A stretch of DNA of 64,000 bases from Sordaria brevicollis (Eukaryota > Ascomycota > Sordariomycetes > Sordariales > Sordariaceae): assembly GCA_033439795.1 (NCBI GenBank), contig JAUTDP010000013.1:1674001-1738000 (forward strand). The letters are read 5' to 3'. Below the pieces are notes generated by a model. That model was not told the DNA's origin, made no database searches, and saw only the letters and a program-made list of their open reading frames with translations. Positions 49,701-61,967 of this stretch are shown piece by piece. Both the position numbers and the translations under genes were made by a program. Position 1 is the first letter of the stretch; the number at the start of each line of letters is the position of its first letter.

Positions 49701-51842
49701 GTTCGCAAGTCTTTCTTTCTGATCGTACGAAGATGGCCTCTCATGATTTGGACAAGACTGCTATCGTCTGACTGCAAAGATACCCCGCATCAACCCCGTT
49801 CGGCAAGCAAGGGACCGGAGTTGTCACTTGGCCAGTTATGCACGTCTTGGCTATGCATAACAGATGATGTGAGACGCCAGAATGCAGGCTTATGCCATGC
49901 CATCCAGTCCAGTCACTGTCAACGACATGGCGGTCGAGGGCAGAGCTTCCCTTTTGCTTCCCTCCCGTCGAGCTGTCTATACAACCGCTTAGACTTTCGG
50001 AGTTTTGGAGGGCTGTTTTCCGCCAGACAGCAACCCCAATCTCTTCGAGTGACTTGATTGGTCAATCTGATGATTGGTGTGGTCCCTGGATCGACGCGGT
50101 ACCTGTCAACGTGCGATAGCTAACCGGATGGACACTGTCCTCTAGCGTCTTGCAAAGGTTTTTTCTCTGCTTGTCCACAAGCTCCCGACAGACCTGCATC
50201 CACATGTGGGCGGGCATTCCGGAGGAAGACGACGACGACGACGACGACGACGACGATGAAGAAAAGCATTCTTTTTTCCTTCCTCAGATCCGCTATGTGG
50301 GTACGCCCGAGATCGTGCCATGGACTCACGTTGCGTTTGAAAATCGTGACTCCCAGAAGACACCACGACTTTGCTAGACTACGAACAATGATGCATACCT
50401 GCACGATACACTACACAGCACACTGATCGACGTTGAATGAACCGGTCATCGATACGTTCATCAATTACATGCCAGCTTAATACCTTGATGACTTTTCTAG
50501 GTCGCCTCATCATTGCCATTGTAAGTTAATTGTAGAACCCATGTACTTGTATACGAGACCGCAACAATAACACGGGTGGGAACGCATAAATTACACGGAA
50601 GGACTCGGAATCCACTAACGGCCGGGCCGGAGCGGTCCTCAATGCTCGGGGTGGGGCATCTCGGTGCGCGACGGCATGACGGGGGACCCATACAAGTATG
50701 AGAGCAAAAAACCACGGGAACTCGAACTGTCAGGTTTTGATGCAGAAATTCGGTGAGACCGTGGGACCGCCTTGCCGGGATCCATAGAGAGGTCCGATGA
50801 ACCAGCCAGCCACTATGTCTCTGTGTGCGGTGCCAGGCCGACTTCGGGCGTTGTACCCCGAGAGCCAAACCACACCACCGGTTCCCACGCCCGCCGGTTG
50901 GCATCTGGTTCAACGGCCGGGCTGCCAGCTCCAAAACATCTTCCTCCCCGGCATTCGAAAAGTGTTCCCAACAGGCGGGTTCGGTCGTCGGTCGTTACGG
51001 ATCTGAGGCTCTGCTCCCGCAAGGAAAAGCGAGCTAAAGCATCCATTCGGCTCCGGCACGGGCTGACGTCACGATACGCTAGGGCTGAAAAAAATAATGG
51101 GTTTGTTACCGTACTGTGTGTATTTCACATCACAGTCGCAAACTCTCGACTGCACATCAGCCGCCAAAACACACCCACTCGGCGTAGGTATAATACTATA
51201 GCACACGCACTTTCGGCAACTCCATCCACATGGACCAGACACCAAGAAAAACGTGCATTGCACGCGAACTACGCAGCCCATTGTTTCCATGCCACGCTCC
51301 AGGGACTCTGGCCAGCAACCAGTGCTCAACCCTATGCCTTGAAATGCAGTAGTACGTACAGTACAGATGTGTTTAGGCTGGACCGGGCCGCTTCCATCGG
51401 TTCGGGTCGACCGGATGTTGGCAACACAACGATCCGTATACAAAAACCGGAACTTCTTCTCGTCGGGCGACCTCGGTGTCACAACTCGGCAGCCAAGCCT
51501 TTTCAGCCCATCCCGCCCTTCTTGTCGTCAACAGCTACTGACGATCACTATACCGGTATACACTGAGGAAAGCGAGCGCAAAACGCACATCATCTTCGCG
51601 GCTCCGGGGAGAGGGCGAAGCGACAAAGTGATGAACGGCACCAGAACCTTAACCCCGGATTTTAGTAAGAGAAACTCATCGTCCGTCATTTTCAAGGTTC
51701 TCATCATCGTCGTCATTATCCTCCATACCCCCATAGAAACTACATCATGCGCAAAAACAAAACAGATCTTCAACATGCATGCTTGCTTGACATTCCCAAA
51801 ATCAATACATAATACCAACATACTCTCTCACTGCAATGATGT
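46776..51842. other. 5.1-kb gene-free stretch
   Basis: No convincing gene is found between the YTP1-like and LACTB2-like genes. Open frames occur on both strands, the longest being about 265 codons at 50772-51566, but it starts with TTG and has a random-looking composition. GTAC/CGGTAC-rich short palindromes occur near 47755-47800, and a GAC repeat lies at 50228-50256. I cannot tell whether non-coding transcripts are made here. Confidence 0.4.
50228..50256 (+). repeat. GAC trinucleotide repeat
   Basis: About nine perfect GAC units are followed by GAT and a purine-rich run. It lies in non-coding sequence. Confidence 0.85.
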
Positions 51843-52928
51843 TCACAAAGCCGATCGATCGATAAGCCGCCATCGATCACCGCCATCCGCCATCGTCACC
51901 TTGCCCTCCTTCCTCAGCTTATGGAGGATTTGCACCACCCCTCCAGCGGCCGGTATATGCAGCGTCTCCGGCACGCCCTGATAAATCACTTTAACCAGCT
52001 CCATCGGCGTCCAGCCCTCCCCGGGGTCCTCCTTCGCCGTGAACGCCTTCAGCGTCTCAATCACCTGGTCCTCCCTCTGCTTACGATGGCTTATATACTC
52101 TCCAATCTTGCCCGGCCCGTCCTCAATCACCGGTCCATGACCTGGGTACCCTTTGCCCTTGAACAGCCCCCTCATGCACTCCAGACTGTCCAAGTACGTC
52201 CCCAGATCCTCGTACACGGCCGTCCCATGTCCTAGCACGTTATCACCCGTGAATAGCGCGTCTTCCTCGGCTAGGTGGAGAACCATGTGGTCGACTGTAT
52301 GCCCGGGTGTGTGCACCGCTTTTAGCGTGGCGCCCTCCACGTGAAACTCTTGCCCGTCTTCAATGGGGAGTAATACTTGGGCGCCACCGATTTGATCGAG
52401 GCAGACGGGGCTGCCATGGTGGCCTGGTAGGTAGGTTGGTTGGTTCTTGTAAAGTTTGAGTTGGCTGTTCCAGTCAAGCAAGTCCCGGATCCCGCCCGTG
52501 TGGTCGTGGTGCCAGTGCGTGATGATGGCGGCTGATAAGTGAGCTTTTTCCTCGCTGAGGGTCCGTTGCAAAGCGGAAATCCATGACCGCTCGCCGGCGC
52601 CGGAGTCGATGAGGAGTCGGGCTGGACCGGTGCCGACTAGGTAGGTGTTTGTGCCCTGGAGGGTGAATTTGCCGGGGTTACCTCCGAGGATGCGGATGAC
52701 GGACGGACTGAGGCGGGTGACTTCGGGGAGAGGAGTGATTGGTGGTTTGCCTCCTGCTGCTGTTGTTGCCGAAGACATTGTGATTTTGCGCAAATGTTTG
52801 TTATTTGTTGCTAGATGTTGGTATGGGGGTTTGAATAGGTGAAATAGCCGTCGAGGATATGTTGATGATCTCTGGCACGATAGAGCTCTGGTAGAAATGT
52901 CCAGGAGGAGGGAAGAAGGTGATGACAT
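51843..52928 (-). CDS. LACTB2-like metallo-beta-lactamase-fold hydrolase
   Basis: One exon from ATG 52928 (361 residues) or, alternatively, ATG 52778 (311 residues) to the stop at 51843. The metal-binding signature THWHHDHTGG is at residues about 137-146, followed by HTPGHT, GDNVLGHGT and GHGPVI. The core begins with the LACTB2 hallmark RILGGNPGKFTLQGTNTYLVGTG. LACTB2 proteins are zinc hydrolases (mitochondrial endoribonucleases in animals); related fungal enzymes act as thioesterases in polyketide clusters, but no polyketide synthase is present here. The 50-residue extension gained from the upstream ATG is rich in Arg, Ser, Leu and His and could be a mitochondrial presequence; the shorter start gives the usual family N-terminus. 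The C-terminus forms a winged-helix-like end (VVQILHKLRKEGKVTM). Confidence 0.92.
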   Translation of the reverse strand: MSSPSSLLLDISTRALSCQRSSTYPRRLFHLFKPPYQHLATNNKHLRKITMSSATTAAGGKPPITPLPEVTRLSPSVIRILGGNPGKFTLQGTNTYLVGTGPARLLIDSGAGERSWISALQRTLSEEKAHLSAAIITHWHHDHTGGIRDLLDWNSQLKLYKNQPTYLPGHHGSPVCLDQIGGAQVLLPIEDGQEFHVEGATLKAVHTPGHTVDHMVLHLAEEDALFTGDNVLGHGTAVYEDLGTYLDSLECMRGLFKGKGYPGHGPVIEDGPGKIGEYISHRKQREDQVIETLKAFTAKEDPGEGWTPMELVKVIYQGVPETLHIPAAGGVVQILHKLRKEGKVTMADGGDRWRLIDRSAL

Positions 52929-53465
52929 CCGCAACTGACGGTAGAACGGATATCAAGTCAGTGACAGACAGAAGTAGCGTGCAGTATAAATATGCAGAAG
53001 ATATAGGAGAAATAATGAAGCTGTGACGTTGGGTGATTCGATGCAAGTAGGTGACATGAGTTAAGTTGAATATGTGACGCGGAAGTGAAGCCGCAAGTAC
53101 ACTACAGACTGCGGGGTACCACTGCCGAGCCGAGGTGTCGGGAATGATACCATCTCACACAATCAACTTCAGTTACCAAACACCTGGTCAAGCACCGGTG
53201 ATCGCTTGGCGAATCGGCCAGATGAGCCGGACTCAGGATGGATGGTTTGATGGCCGGGCCCGGTCGTGACAATTGTAGTCAAGACTTGAAGATATTACAG
53301 GCCACAAACCCTATGGAGGAGGATTAATCATGGATGTGTGGCCAGCCTAGGTTCTTGACGACGACATAACTACGAAAATCAAAACGCTTTTTGATTATAT
53401 AGGAAATTGAGCCCGGAAAAGACCTGGAATGAGACATCGATTTTCAATGGCTTGGTATCTCAATT
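52929..53465. other. Last euchromatic spacer before the AT-rich block
   Basis: About 0.5 kb of normal composition upstream of the LACTB2-like gene, with a TATTTATAC-like stretch (minus strand) near 52980-52990. It ends at the abrupt change to AT-rich DNA. Confidence 0.45.
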
Positions 53466-53699
53466 AATTCAATCTACTACGTAGTGTATAGTAAAAACCC
53501 CTGTTCCAGCAACGCCCTCTACGAGCAACCCCCCTGTAATTGCAACAGTTATCCCAGATTTTTTTTTTTTTTTGCTGAGTAAGCGCAACCTTACAACCCG
53601 TAATAAAAAATCGAAAATTTGCTCGTTAAAATACCAGTAAATCTGCGCACAACCTTCCATTTTGGTATATCTCCTCTATTAACCACCACCTTTACGGTC

Positions 53700-54312
53700 G
53701 CATAACTCTATTAAATAAAATAATTCCTTAATTCTAATATAATATTTAGTATCGCTAATACCCCTTAACCCTATTTAGACTCCTTTTTAATTTATTTAGC
53801 TGTAGATTCAATTATAGGTACGTCGGTTACCTTTATATAGAAAAAAGCTATTTGCAAATGGTATAAATTTTAATTATTTAAATTATCCTTCTATTCTACG
53901 GTTGATTAGGCTTTTAAATTTTATAATTTGCGTTTAGATAAATCCTAAGTCTTTCGTATCTTTAACCTATATTACGATTACTTTAATAATAATCGCTTTA
54001 AGTCTATTATTAATTTCGATAAACGGGTTAAAATTCTAATTGGTTAATACCTAATATTGGAAAAGATTCTATATATTTAGTAATTCGAAATGGAATATTA
54101 TAATATATTTACTACTATTAAAATCCTCGCTAATAAAGCTACTTATATTTAGAGGACTATAAAGGAGGCTCGTAAAAGTATAAAAATTAAACCGTTATTA
54201 TCCTTTAATAAAAAATAATTTACCCTCTTTAGGAAGCGCTTTAATATTATAGGCAAATATTTTTATAAAAAAGGAAGTTCCGCTATAAATAGCGAATCGG
54301 TTACCCGCTAAA
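53700..54312 (+). pseudogene. Left part of a RIP-damaged plus-strand frame, interrupted by the retrotransposon
   Basis: Read in the plus strand with TAA/TAG as mutated glutamine codons, the last 200 bases before 54312 form a continuous frame (for example RKRFNIIGKYFYKKGSS). The same frame resumes after the element at 62259. The family was not identified. Confidence 0.4.
54308..54312 (+). repeat. Target-site duplication CTAAA, left copy
   Basis: These five bases immediately precede the left LTR and match 62254-62258 immediately after the right LTR. Five bases is the usual length for Ty3/gypsy integrase. Confidence 0.85.
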
Positions 54313-54598
54313 TATAAAGTCACAGGTACGAGAGGGTAAGAGCAGGTCGCATAAAGTAGGTCTATTCTAGAAGGAAGACTTTAGCTTGGCTAAATATAAA
54401 TCTCTAATTAGGAACTATCCTCTTTTATATTTATATACTTCCCTATAGGTCCGGAACGGTCGGCGCCCGGACTCCGAAATCCTTTCCTCTATATTATATC
54501 CTATTATCCTTATTTTATCTATTATCTTATCCGTCGTCCTAGGCTATTATACCCTAATTATATAAATCCCCCTAAGCCTTCTTAATAATACCCTTATA
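54313..54598 (-). repeat. 3' LTR (left copy, 286 bp)
   Basis: This copy aligns to 61968-62253 without gaps at a constant offset of 7,655. It begins TATAA and ends TTATA, consistent with canonical TG...CA ends after G-to-A and C-to-T change. Its outer (left) part, around 54319-54390, keeps CpA and TpG and is less mutated than the other copy. Confidence 0.93.
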
Positions 54599-54599
54599 A

Positions 54600-54616
54600 T
54601 TATCCCCCCCTTTAGA
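54600..54616 (-). other. Polypurine tract
   Basis: On the minus strand AAAGGGGGGGAT lies a few bases before the 3' LTR, as expected of the primer for plus-strand DNA synthesis in retroelements. Confidence 0.6.
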
Positions 54617-54775
54617 AATTATAATCCCTTATAATTCTAATATTAATTATTACGATCCGTAGAAAATTTTATTTCCTATTTTAAAAAACCCTATTTTCTA
54701 CTCGTATATTATATTACGCTTTATTTCTATTATACCGTTTAATTATCCGTTCTTATTTTATATATTAACGTTACT

Positions 54776-54794
54776 CCCCCCCCCCCCCCCCCCC
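54776..54794 (+). repeat. Poly(C) run of 19
   Basis: A perfect C homopolymer stands in otherwise AT-rich DNA. CpC is not a preferred RIP target, which may explain its survival. Confidence 0.85.
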
Positions 54795-55599
54795 GGCTAA
54801 TTTAATCCCTAAATTATATTATTATATAGTAATTATTATAATATTTATAAGGGCGACGTTTTTACGCTAAATAATTTTACTAAGAAATTTAAAAACCAAC
54901 CGGCGATACCCTTATCGATGTATTAAATAAAATAATAATTTCCGCTTATTTTAATTATTTATACTATATTAATATTTTTACGCTTATTAACTGTAGTATT
55001 ATAATAATTAATCGGCTTTACGGTTAATATTTACCCCCTAAAACTATTATTAGATTCCTAAAAACCGATTCTAAAACGGTTTAATTTCTATATATTATAT
55101 ACTTTATTTACTATTTCAATATTCTTTTCTCTTTATATCTTTTCCTCGGATAGAAAACGTTTTACTTTAAATAATTAAAGATTTCGAAAAAGCTTTAAAA
55201 TAGAATAGAAATTTTATCCCGAATTAAAATCGGAATTTCGTCCGGAATCGGTTTTAAAATTTAATCCGAATTACTTTTCTTTTTCTTAAAATTAAACCCC
55301 TACAATCCCTAAAATATAAAAAAAAATTTATTAACTTTAACCGGTTAATTAAATTAATAAAAAATCTTAATATATATTAATTATTTTTAGGAGCCGGAAA
55401 TATTTTAAATTATATTATTAATTAACGACCATTTACCCTACGTAATTAATAATTTACTATATTTCTCTAATTTAAAGAATTTTATTAATATTTGTATTTA
55501 TTAGCCGGGCTATAAACCTTTTCGTAATTTAAATCGCCGTAACCGCTTTAAAGTTAAATAACCCCTAATACCGTTTACGAATAAATATTAAAGAGGAAT

Positions 55600-56095
55600 T
55601 TTATTAATTGGTTTTAAATTATCCTAATTTAATTATTTCGTCCTTATCGGATAAAAAATCCTTAATTTAATAGAAAATATTAAAATAATTCTCCTTTTAA
55701 TATATTAAATTTTTTATAATTTCAATAAAAAATTTATTAATTAATTTAAATTCTTCTAATTTAATTATTTTATTTTTATCGGACGGAAAATCCTTAATTT
55801 AATAAAAAGTATTAAAGTAATTCTCTTTTTAATATATTAAATTCTCTATAATTTTAATAAAGAATTTACCGGCTAATTTAAATTCTCTTAATTTAATTAT
55901 TTTATCTTTATCGGACGGAAAATCTTTAATCTAATAAAAAATATTAAAACGGCTTTCCCTTTAATATATCGGATTTTTAATAATTTTAATAAAGAATTTA
56001 CCGGCTATTTTAAATCTTCCTAATTTAATTACCTATCCTTATCGGATAAGGAATTTCTAATTTAATAAAAATATTAAAAAGGTTTTTCCTCCGGT
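55600..56095 (-). repeat. Tandem array of about four 132-bp units
   Basis: A recognisable unit containing ATCGG, then AAATCCTTAATTTAATA, then AATATATTAAATT occurs at 55646, 55778, 55910 and 56041, a spacing of 132, 132 and 131. The period is 44 codons. On the minus strand one frame of each unit reads like an amphipathic peptide (DFPSDKDKIIKL, then GKFFIKII), interrupted only by TAA. Confidence 0.8.
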
Positions 56096-57399
56096 TTGAA
56101 TATTCGGATTCTTTAAATTCTTCGTAGCTTTAATTCGCAATTCGATATAACCACTTCTTAATTAATATTATATTAAAATATTTAAAATTAAACTACCAAT
56201 CCCCGGGTATTTTATTTTTAATATAAACCACTTTTAATTCATTCTACTACGTAAATTTTTTGCCGGTAATAATATTTCTTTTCTTATTAATAAATAAACT
56301 CATAATTCCCATCCCTATTAAAATATATAATAATTATTCACTTACTAAATTTTATATATAACATTTTATATTATATTTAGCGCTTATTATTCTTTATAAT
56401 TATAAAATAATAGATTTTTATTATATTATTTATATTAATTATCCTATTTTTTATAATACTTCTACTTAATTTTCCAATATTTAAAAAACGCCTTTTATAC
56501 ATTTTCAAAATACTCTTTAAATTCTTAAATATTATATTCTATAAATTACCCTACCTATTTAATTAAAAATCTCTAATTTATACCCACTCTTTAATAATCT
56601 ATAATTTCTTTAACTTCCTACTCCTTTTATTTATTATATAATTTTAATAATAATATTTCGTAATCTCTATCTTTTTTATTTTTCTAAAATTCTAATAAAT
56701 TAATTAAAAAAACGTTATATATCCGGTTATATTATATCGATAGGATTATTTAATACGCTTAAGAGCTAATTCTCCTTAATACTTTAATTTTAATATACGT
56801 AAATATTAATTTCCTATTTTTAAGTCGGAAATTTTTAATTAATAGGTTTACAATATCGCTTAATTAAAATTTAATCGGCGTATACTTTTTATTATACCCC
56901 TTCTTTTACGCTTTTATTATTTAATTTTAATAACGTTATATTATTTTATAAATTTCTTTTAATTTCTATAATCGTTCTTTTACGCCTTAAACTTTAATAA
57001 AATTCCGCCCCTTAATATATTTAATTATATATAAATAATAACTATATAAAATTTTAAATAATAAAACCTTTATAATTATATATATAAAATTATTATACGC
57101 GAATTCTATTTCTAAGAACTCCTTACTCTAAAATATAAAATCGCCTTCTAAAGTTCGGATACGTAAAATCCTTTTAATAATTTAATATAAACGTTCCGTT
57201 TACTTATTTATTTATAAATAAAATATAATAAATAATTTTCGTAGGATCCTATACATTTTAATAAATTCTTTTTAAAATTTACTAATAAATAATTTATCCC
57301 TATCGCTTATAATTCCTAATAATAAACCGAATTAATATTTTACGTATTTATATAATAAGGACGTTATAAAAATTATATTAAACGTTTTAAGAATAAATA

Positions 57400-57515
57400 T
57401 AAATAAAACTATTTTAATAAATCGGTTTATAATTATTAGAATAAAATTATATATCTTTTTATTAACCCTTTAATTCGGCGGAAGGCCGGTAATAAAATCG
57501 ATATTAATTTCCTAG
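57400..57515 (-). pseudogene. Integrase core remnant of the Ty3/gypsy element
   Basis: The minus strand reads INIDFITGLPPN, then a stop, then KIYNFILIIINRFIKI. DFITGLP (about 57479-57499) is the hallmark of the gypsy integrase core and carries its first catalytic aspartate, which is intact here. Stops and Ala/Val-to-Ile changes mark RIP. Confidence 0.9.
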
Positions 57516-58999
57516 AAAGGTTATTCGGATATTAATAAAGATTAGAAGTTTCTATAAAATTAATATCGGGGTTTTTAAATCCCTTAATATAATTCGTACT
57601 TCGTAATGTATTTTTAAACGTTTTATATAAAACCCTTTTAATAAAATTTCCTTTTAATAAATTCTAAGGTTTTAAACGTATTTATATAACTAGCCTTTAA
57701 ATTATTATAATAAAAGCGTAAAATTTCTTTATAGAATGATTTTTCTTTAAAAATTATTAACCATTTTTTAAAATAAAAAACCCTTTAATTATTTAATTTA
57801 TATCCCTTAATTATAATCCTTTTAAATTAAATAATCGCTATTTATTCGGCTAAATTTAAATCTTTAAACTAAAATCCCTTTATAATAATATAAAATTCTT
57901 AGTTCGTTAAAAATATTTAAAGGATTTTTCGGTATATTATTTTCTTCGCGACCTTATATAATAAAATTTAAAGGAACGTTCCTTTTATCGGCTATATTAA
58001 TAAAATATCTTTTATAATAATGATAGACCGCATTATTTATCGAATTTATTTAATAAAAACGTAAATTATAAATTTCTTTCTATATCGGTACGGGATTTTA
58101 AAGTTTAATTATTCTTTAATTATATTTAATAATTCCGAAATAAAATTTAATTTCTTTTAAAGGGTCGGTAAAATATTACTATAAATTATATCCCCTTTTA
58201 TATAATTTAATTTCCTAAATAAACCGTTTATTAGGTTTATTTTCCTTAATTAATATTTTATTTCGAAATCGAATTAAAATAACTAATAAACTTAACGAAT
58301 TAACCTTTTACGTAAATCGTTCGCTAATAATTTTATAATATTTTCTAACGCTTTATAATTTATAAATATTATAAACGGCTCCGAAAATCCTTTTAAATAA
58401 TATACTTAATAATTTAAATTAATTATAATAATAAATAATTCCTATTAATCCGTATACTATTATTACTCTACGTTTATTAATTTTTTAAAAAAGAATACTA
58501 TAGGGTATTAAATATCTCTTATAAATTAGAATAAAATTCCCGAAATAACTTTTTACGAAGCGTTTATTTTAATTTTAATCTTTTTAATTAAATCCTAATA
58601 ACGAAGGATTAATATTATTATAAACGCTTCTTTCAAAGCCCGGAATATTTTATCGGCCTTTTTAATTTAATAAAATACGCTTAATTTCCGCCTATTTTTA
58701 CTCCCCTTTAATAAATTAATAATAAACTTTATTATATAAAAATATTAATATACGAATTATCGATAAAAATTAGCAAATTTTAAAAATATTTAAATATTAT
58801 AGAAAGATTTAAACGTTAATTACTCTTAAACCGCCTTTACCCATTTAAAATTTATTATTACCCCTTCCGTAATAATTTAATAATTAAAGAAATCGACGTA
58901 ATCTTTATAAAATTCGTATTTAAACGCTTTCGCAAAAAGTTAAATAATATATAAACGTTCGAAAATTAAACGAAAATACTTATTATATTCTTCCTTAAA

Positions 59000-59032
59000 A
59001 TTCGAATAAATTAAAATATCGTTAAAATATAT
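59000..59032 (-). pseudogene. Reverse transcriptase active-site remnant
   Basis: The minus strand reads IYFNDILIYS at the place of the reverse transcriptase YxDD box. The first catalytic Asp codon is AAC (59021-59023), a G-to-A change, so the catalytic pair is broken. Confidence 0.85.
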
Positions 59033-59282
59033 TATATAAATATAATTAATAAATTTTATAAATATTTTATATATATATATTTAAAATATAACGGGTACGT
59101 TTATAAGCCCGAACGGTATTATTATATATTCGAAATAATTATATTGCGTTTTAAAAACAATTTTCTATTAATCCCCTTCCTTAATTCGGATCTAATAATA
59201 CGTTTCGCGTAAATTAACCTTAAAAAATACTTTAATGCTAATTATTCGGTCTATTAATTTATTAATTAATAATAATAAGTAT

Positions 59283-59332
59283 CGATTTTTAATAATAATT
59301 TTATTTAATTCCCGGTAATCGATATATAATTA
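59283..59332 (-). pseudogene. Reverse transcriptase palm/fingers remnant
   Basis: The minus strand reads LYIDYRELNKIIIKNR, matching the VDYRxLNKxTxKNRYPLP block of gypsy reverse transcriptases. Just upstream is FIFKKDSIL with a TAA in place of a conserved codon. Confidence 0.9.
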
Positions 59333-60324
59333 TAATATACTGTCTTTTTTAAATATAAATAAAATTAATACCCTAATAGAATCTTAGGAGTAGCGGATAT
59401 AATTAATCCGCAAATTTTCCTTTAAATATTCGCGTAACGTTTTTAATTATATAATAAATAAAAAATATATAAGAATATTAAGTATTTCCTCTCCTTCCTT
59501 AAAAACGATTTTATATTTAACGTTTAATAATTATAATAATACTTTAGCCTTTTCTTTAGAAAATATATCTTTAAACCCTTTTAATATTAAAGGAATATTA
59601 TCCGCTACGCTTTCGGACGGTTCTTTATTTTTATTTACGTTTTTAAAGTCCGGTTTTAGCGGATTATATATTAAAATTAAGTTAATAATATAAATTCGGT
59701 TATTATATATTACTTTACGTATAAGGATTATAATATTAATAAAGGGTACCCTTTTAAATTTAAATTTATTTTTATTAATATATATAATAATACCTTTAAA
59801 ATTTATACCCAATATAAATAATAGTAATAATAATATCCAATTATCTTTTTAAATTATATAAAATAATTAAATAAATTCTCTTTTTTAACCCTTTTAATCT
59901 TTTAAAATAAACGTTAATTTGTATATTTTATAATAATATATTTTTTTACTATTTATACTTATTAAAATAAATAGAATACCGGTTTTTACTTTCTTCAATT
60001 TATATTTCTTCGTAAAATTCTTATATACGGTATTAACTTCTATTTTTAAATTTAAATTTATATATTCTTCTAATCGGCGACCCCTTAATGTAATTAATAT
60101 TATAAAAATCTTACTTAACCCGTTTCTTTTAACCGTTTTAAAATTATTAACCTTATTAAACGACGGTTTTTCTACGGAACTTAACCTTTTACTAACTCTT
60201 TAATATCCGAAATATAATTATTTTCTTTATTATTATTACATTTAATATTTTATTCAATAATTACGCTTTAAATAATAACTTTCTTTTTCGGCCGGTTTTA
60301 ATTACTTATTTTTTTATATTTCGT

Positions 60325-60366
60325 ATAATTACGAATATAATATCCTTTATTTCTATAATTATAATA
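60325..60366 (-). pseudogene. Gag zinc-knuckle remnant (Cys/His changed to Tyr)
   Basis: The minus strand reads YYNYRNKGYYIRNY, with tyrosines at exactly the four ligand positions of a C-x2-C-x4-H-x4-C knuckle. TGT-to-TAT and CAT-to-TAT changes are both RIP transitions. Confidence 0.8.
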
Positions 60367-61967
60367 ATTTAAACCGGATTTATTATTACTTCTATTCTAT
60401 TTATTAAAGGATCGGTCTTTTTTACGGCCTTTACGCCCTCTAAAATTATAATCCTAATTATAATCCCAATTATAATCTCGGTTATAATCCCTATTATAAT
60501 TAAAACGTTCGTTATTTAAAAACCCCTTATAATATGAAAACCGTTTATTATAACGATTTTTACCTACTTCGTCCCTCGGGGTTTATTGTTTATTTTTAAA
60601 TTCAATTTACTAATTTATTACCTTCGAAGCAATTTTTACCGAATTATTAATAAGGATTTAATATATACGGAAATAATTATATATATCCTTCTTTAACCGG
60701 AAGAAAAAATTATATACTAATTATTTATCCGCGATAATATTCTTATTAAACTATTAATAATTATATTAATATTAATCTTATAATTTCTATAAATCTTTAT
60801 TATCGCTTTAATATATAAAGAATAATTATTCTCTAATATCGAATTTATAAATTTCGGAAATAATATATTTTTTATAAATAAACTCTCAAAATTCTTTTTA
60901 TATTATAAATCGCTTCTAACCCTTATTATTAAAGAAAGTAATAAAATATATACGCTATAAAATAATTATAAAATTATCGGCCTTAAAAAGGGCTTATTAA
61001 ATAAATTAATAAATATTAATACTCTTACAAATTTAATAACCGTTTTTAATACCGTCGATCTAATTTTCGACTTTAATATTCGTATTATTCGTTATTAATT
61101 TACGAATATTATATATAAAAGGACGTAAATAGAATTCCTTATTTCCTTAGCCCGTAATTTTTTATATAAATTATAATAATATTTATAGGAATTATAATAT
61201 TATTTCTACGAATTTTTAACGTTTATACCGTTTTATATATTTACGTTCGTAGGATATTCGCCACTTATAACGCTCCTACGTAGGGGAAAAATTATTAAAA
61301 TAGCCGGATTAATCGGATTAAACGGACGGAGAGTGGAAGCGGGTCCGGGAATAGGAATAAACGCGAAATTAAAAACGGGATTAAGAATAAAAATAAAAGC
61401 GGAATTAAAAATATTCGTTTAATAAATAATTACGTATAAATAAAGAACGATTACGCTAATTAAATTTTAAAGGGTTTTTACCCTAACGAAATTCTAATTA
61501 TAATTATTATTCCGCTTTATTAATATAATATTCCCACTATTAATAAAGGCTCTTAAAATAGTAATAATTAAAGGTATATAAATTTTTTATTAAATACTAT
61601 TTTTTAACCCGTATTTAAATTTTTTATTTAAAATTACCTTTGGACTCTTCGCGTAATATAAATTCGGATCATAATTTATTATTATTAGTATTATTATATT
61701 TATCGCCGGAATTTTTTCGGGCGGTATTATATTCGGGTTTATAAGACGCCGCCTCGTAATTATCTTCCGTATATTTATTAATAACCCCTTTATTAATAAA
61801 ATCTTTAATTATATTATTAATAATACGTAAGTAATTATACGTTTTTTATATCGGGCTTACGCTATTTTTATAACGAAAGTTAATAACGTTTTTTTTACGC
61901 GAATTCTCCTTATATATATTAATTATATTTATAGTTTTCGTTAATAGAATTGTAAAGGTTAAAGAAT

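Noticed and set aside
50772..51566. 264-codon plus-strand open frame in the 5-kb gap
   Set aside because: It begins with TTG, has Arg/Ser/Thr/His-rich random-looking composition, no domain and no splice context.
59531..59812. 93-codon minus-strand frame as an independent gene
   Set aside because: It is a surviving fragment of the retrotransposon polyprotein between protease and reverse transcriptase.
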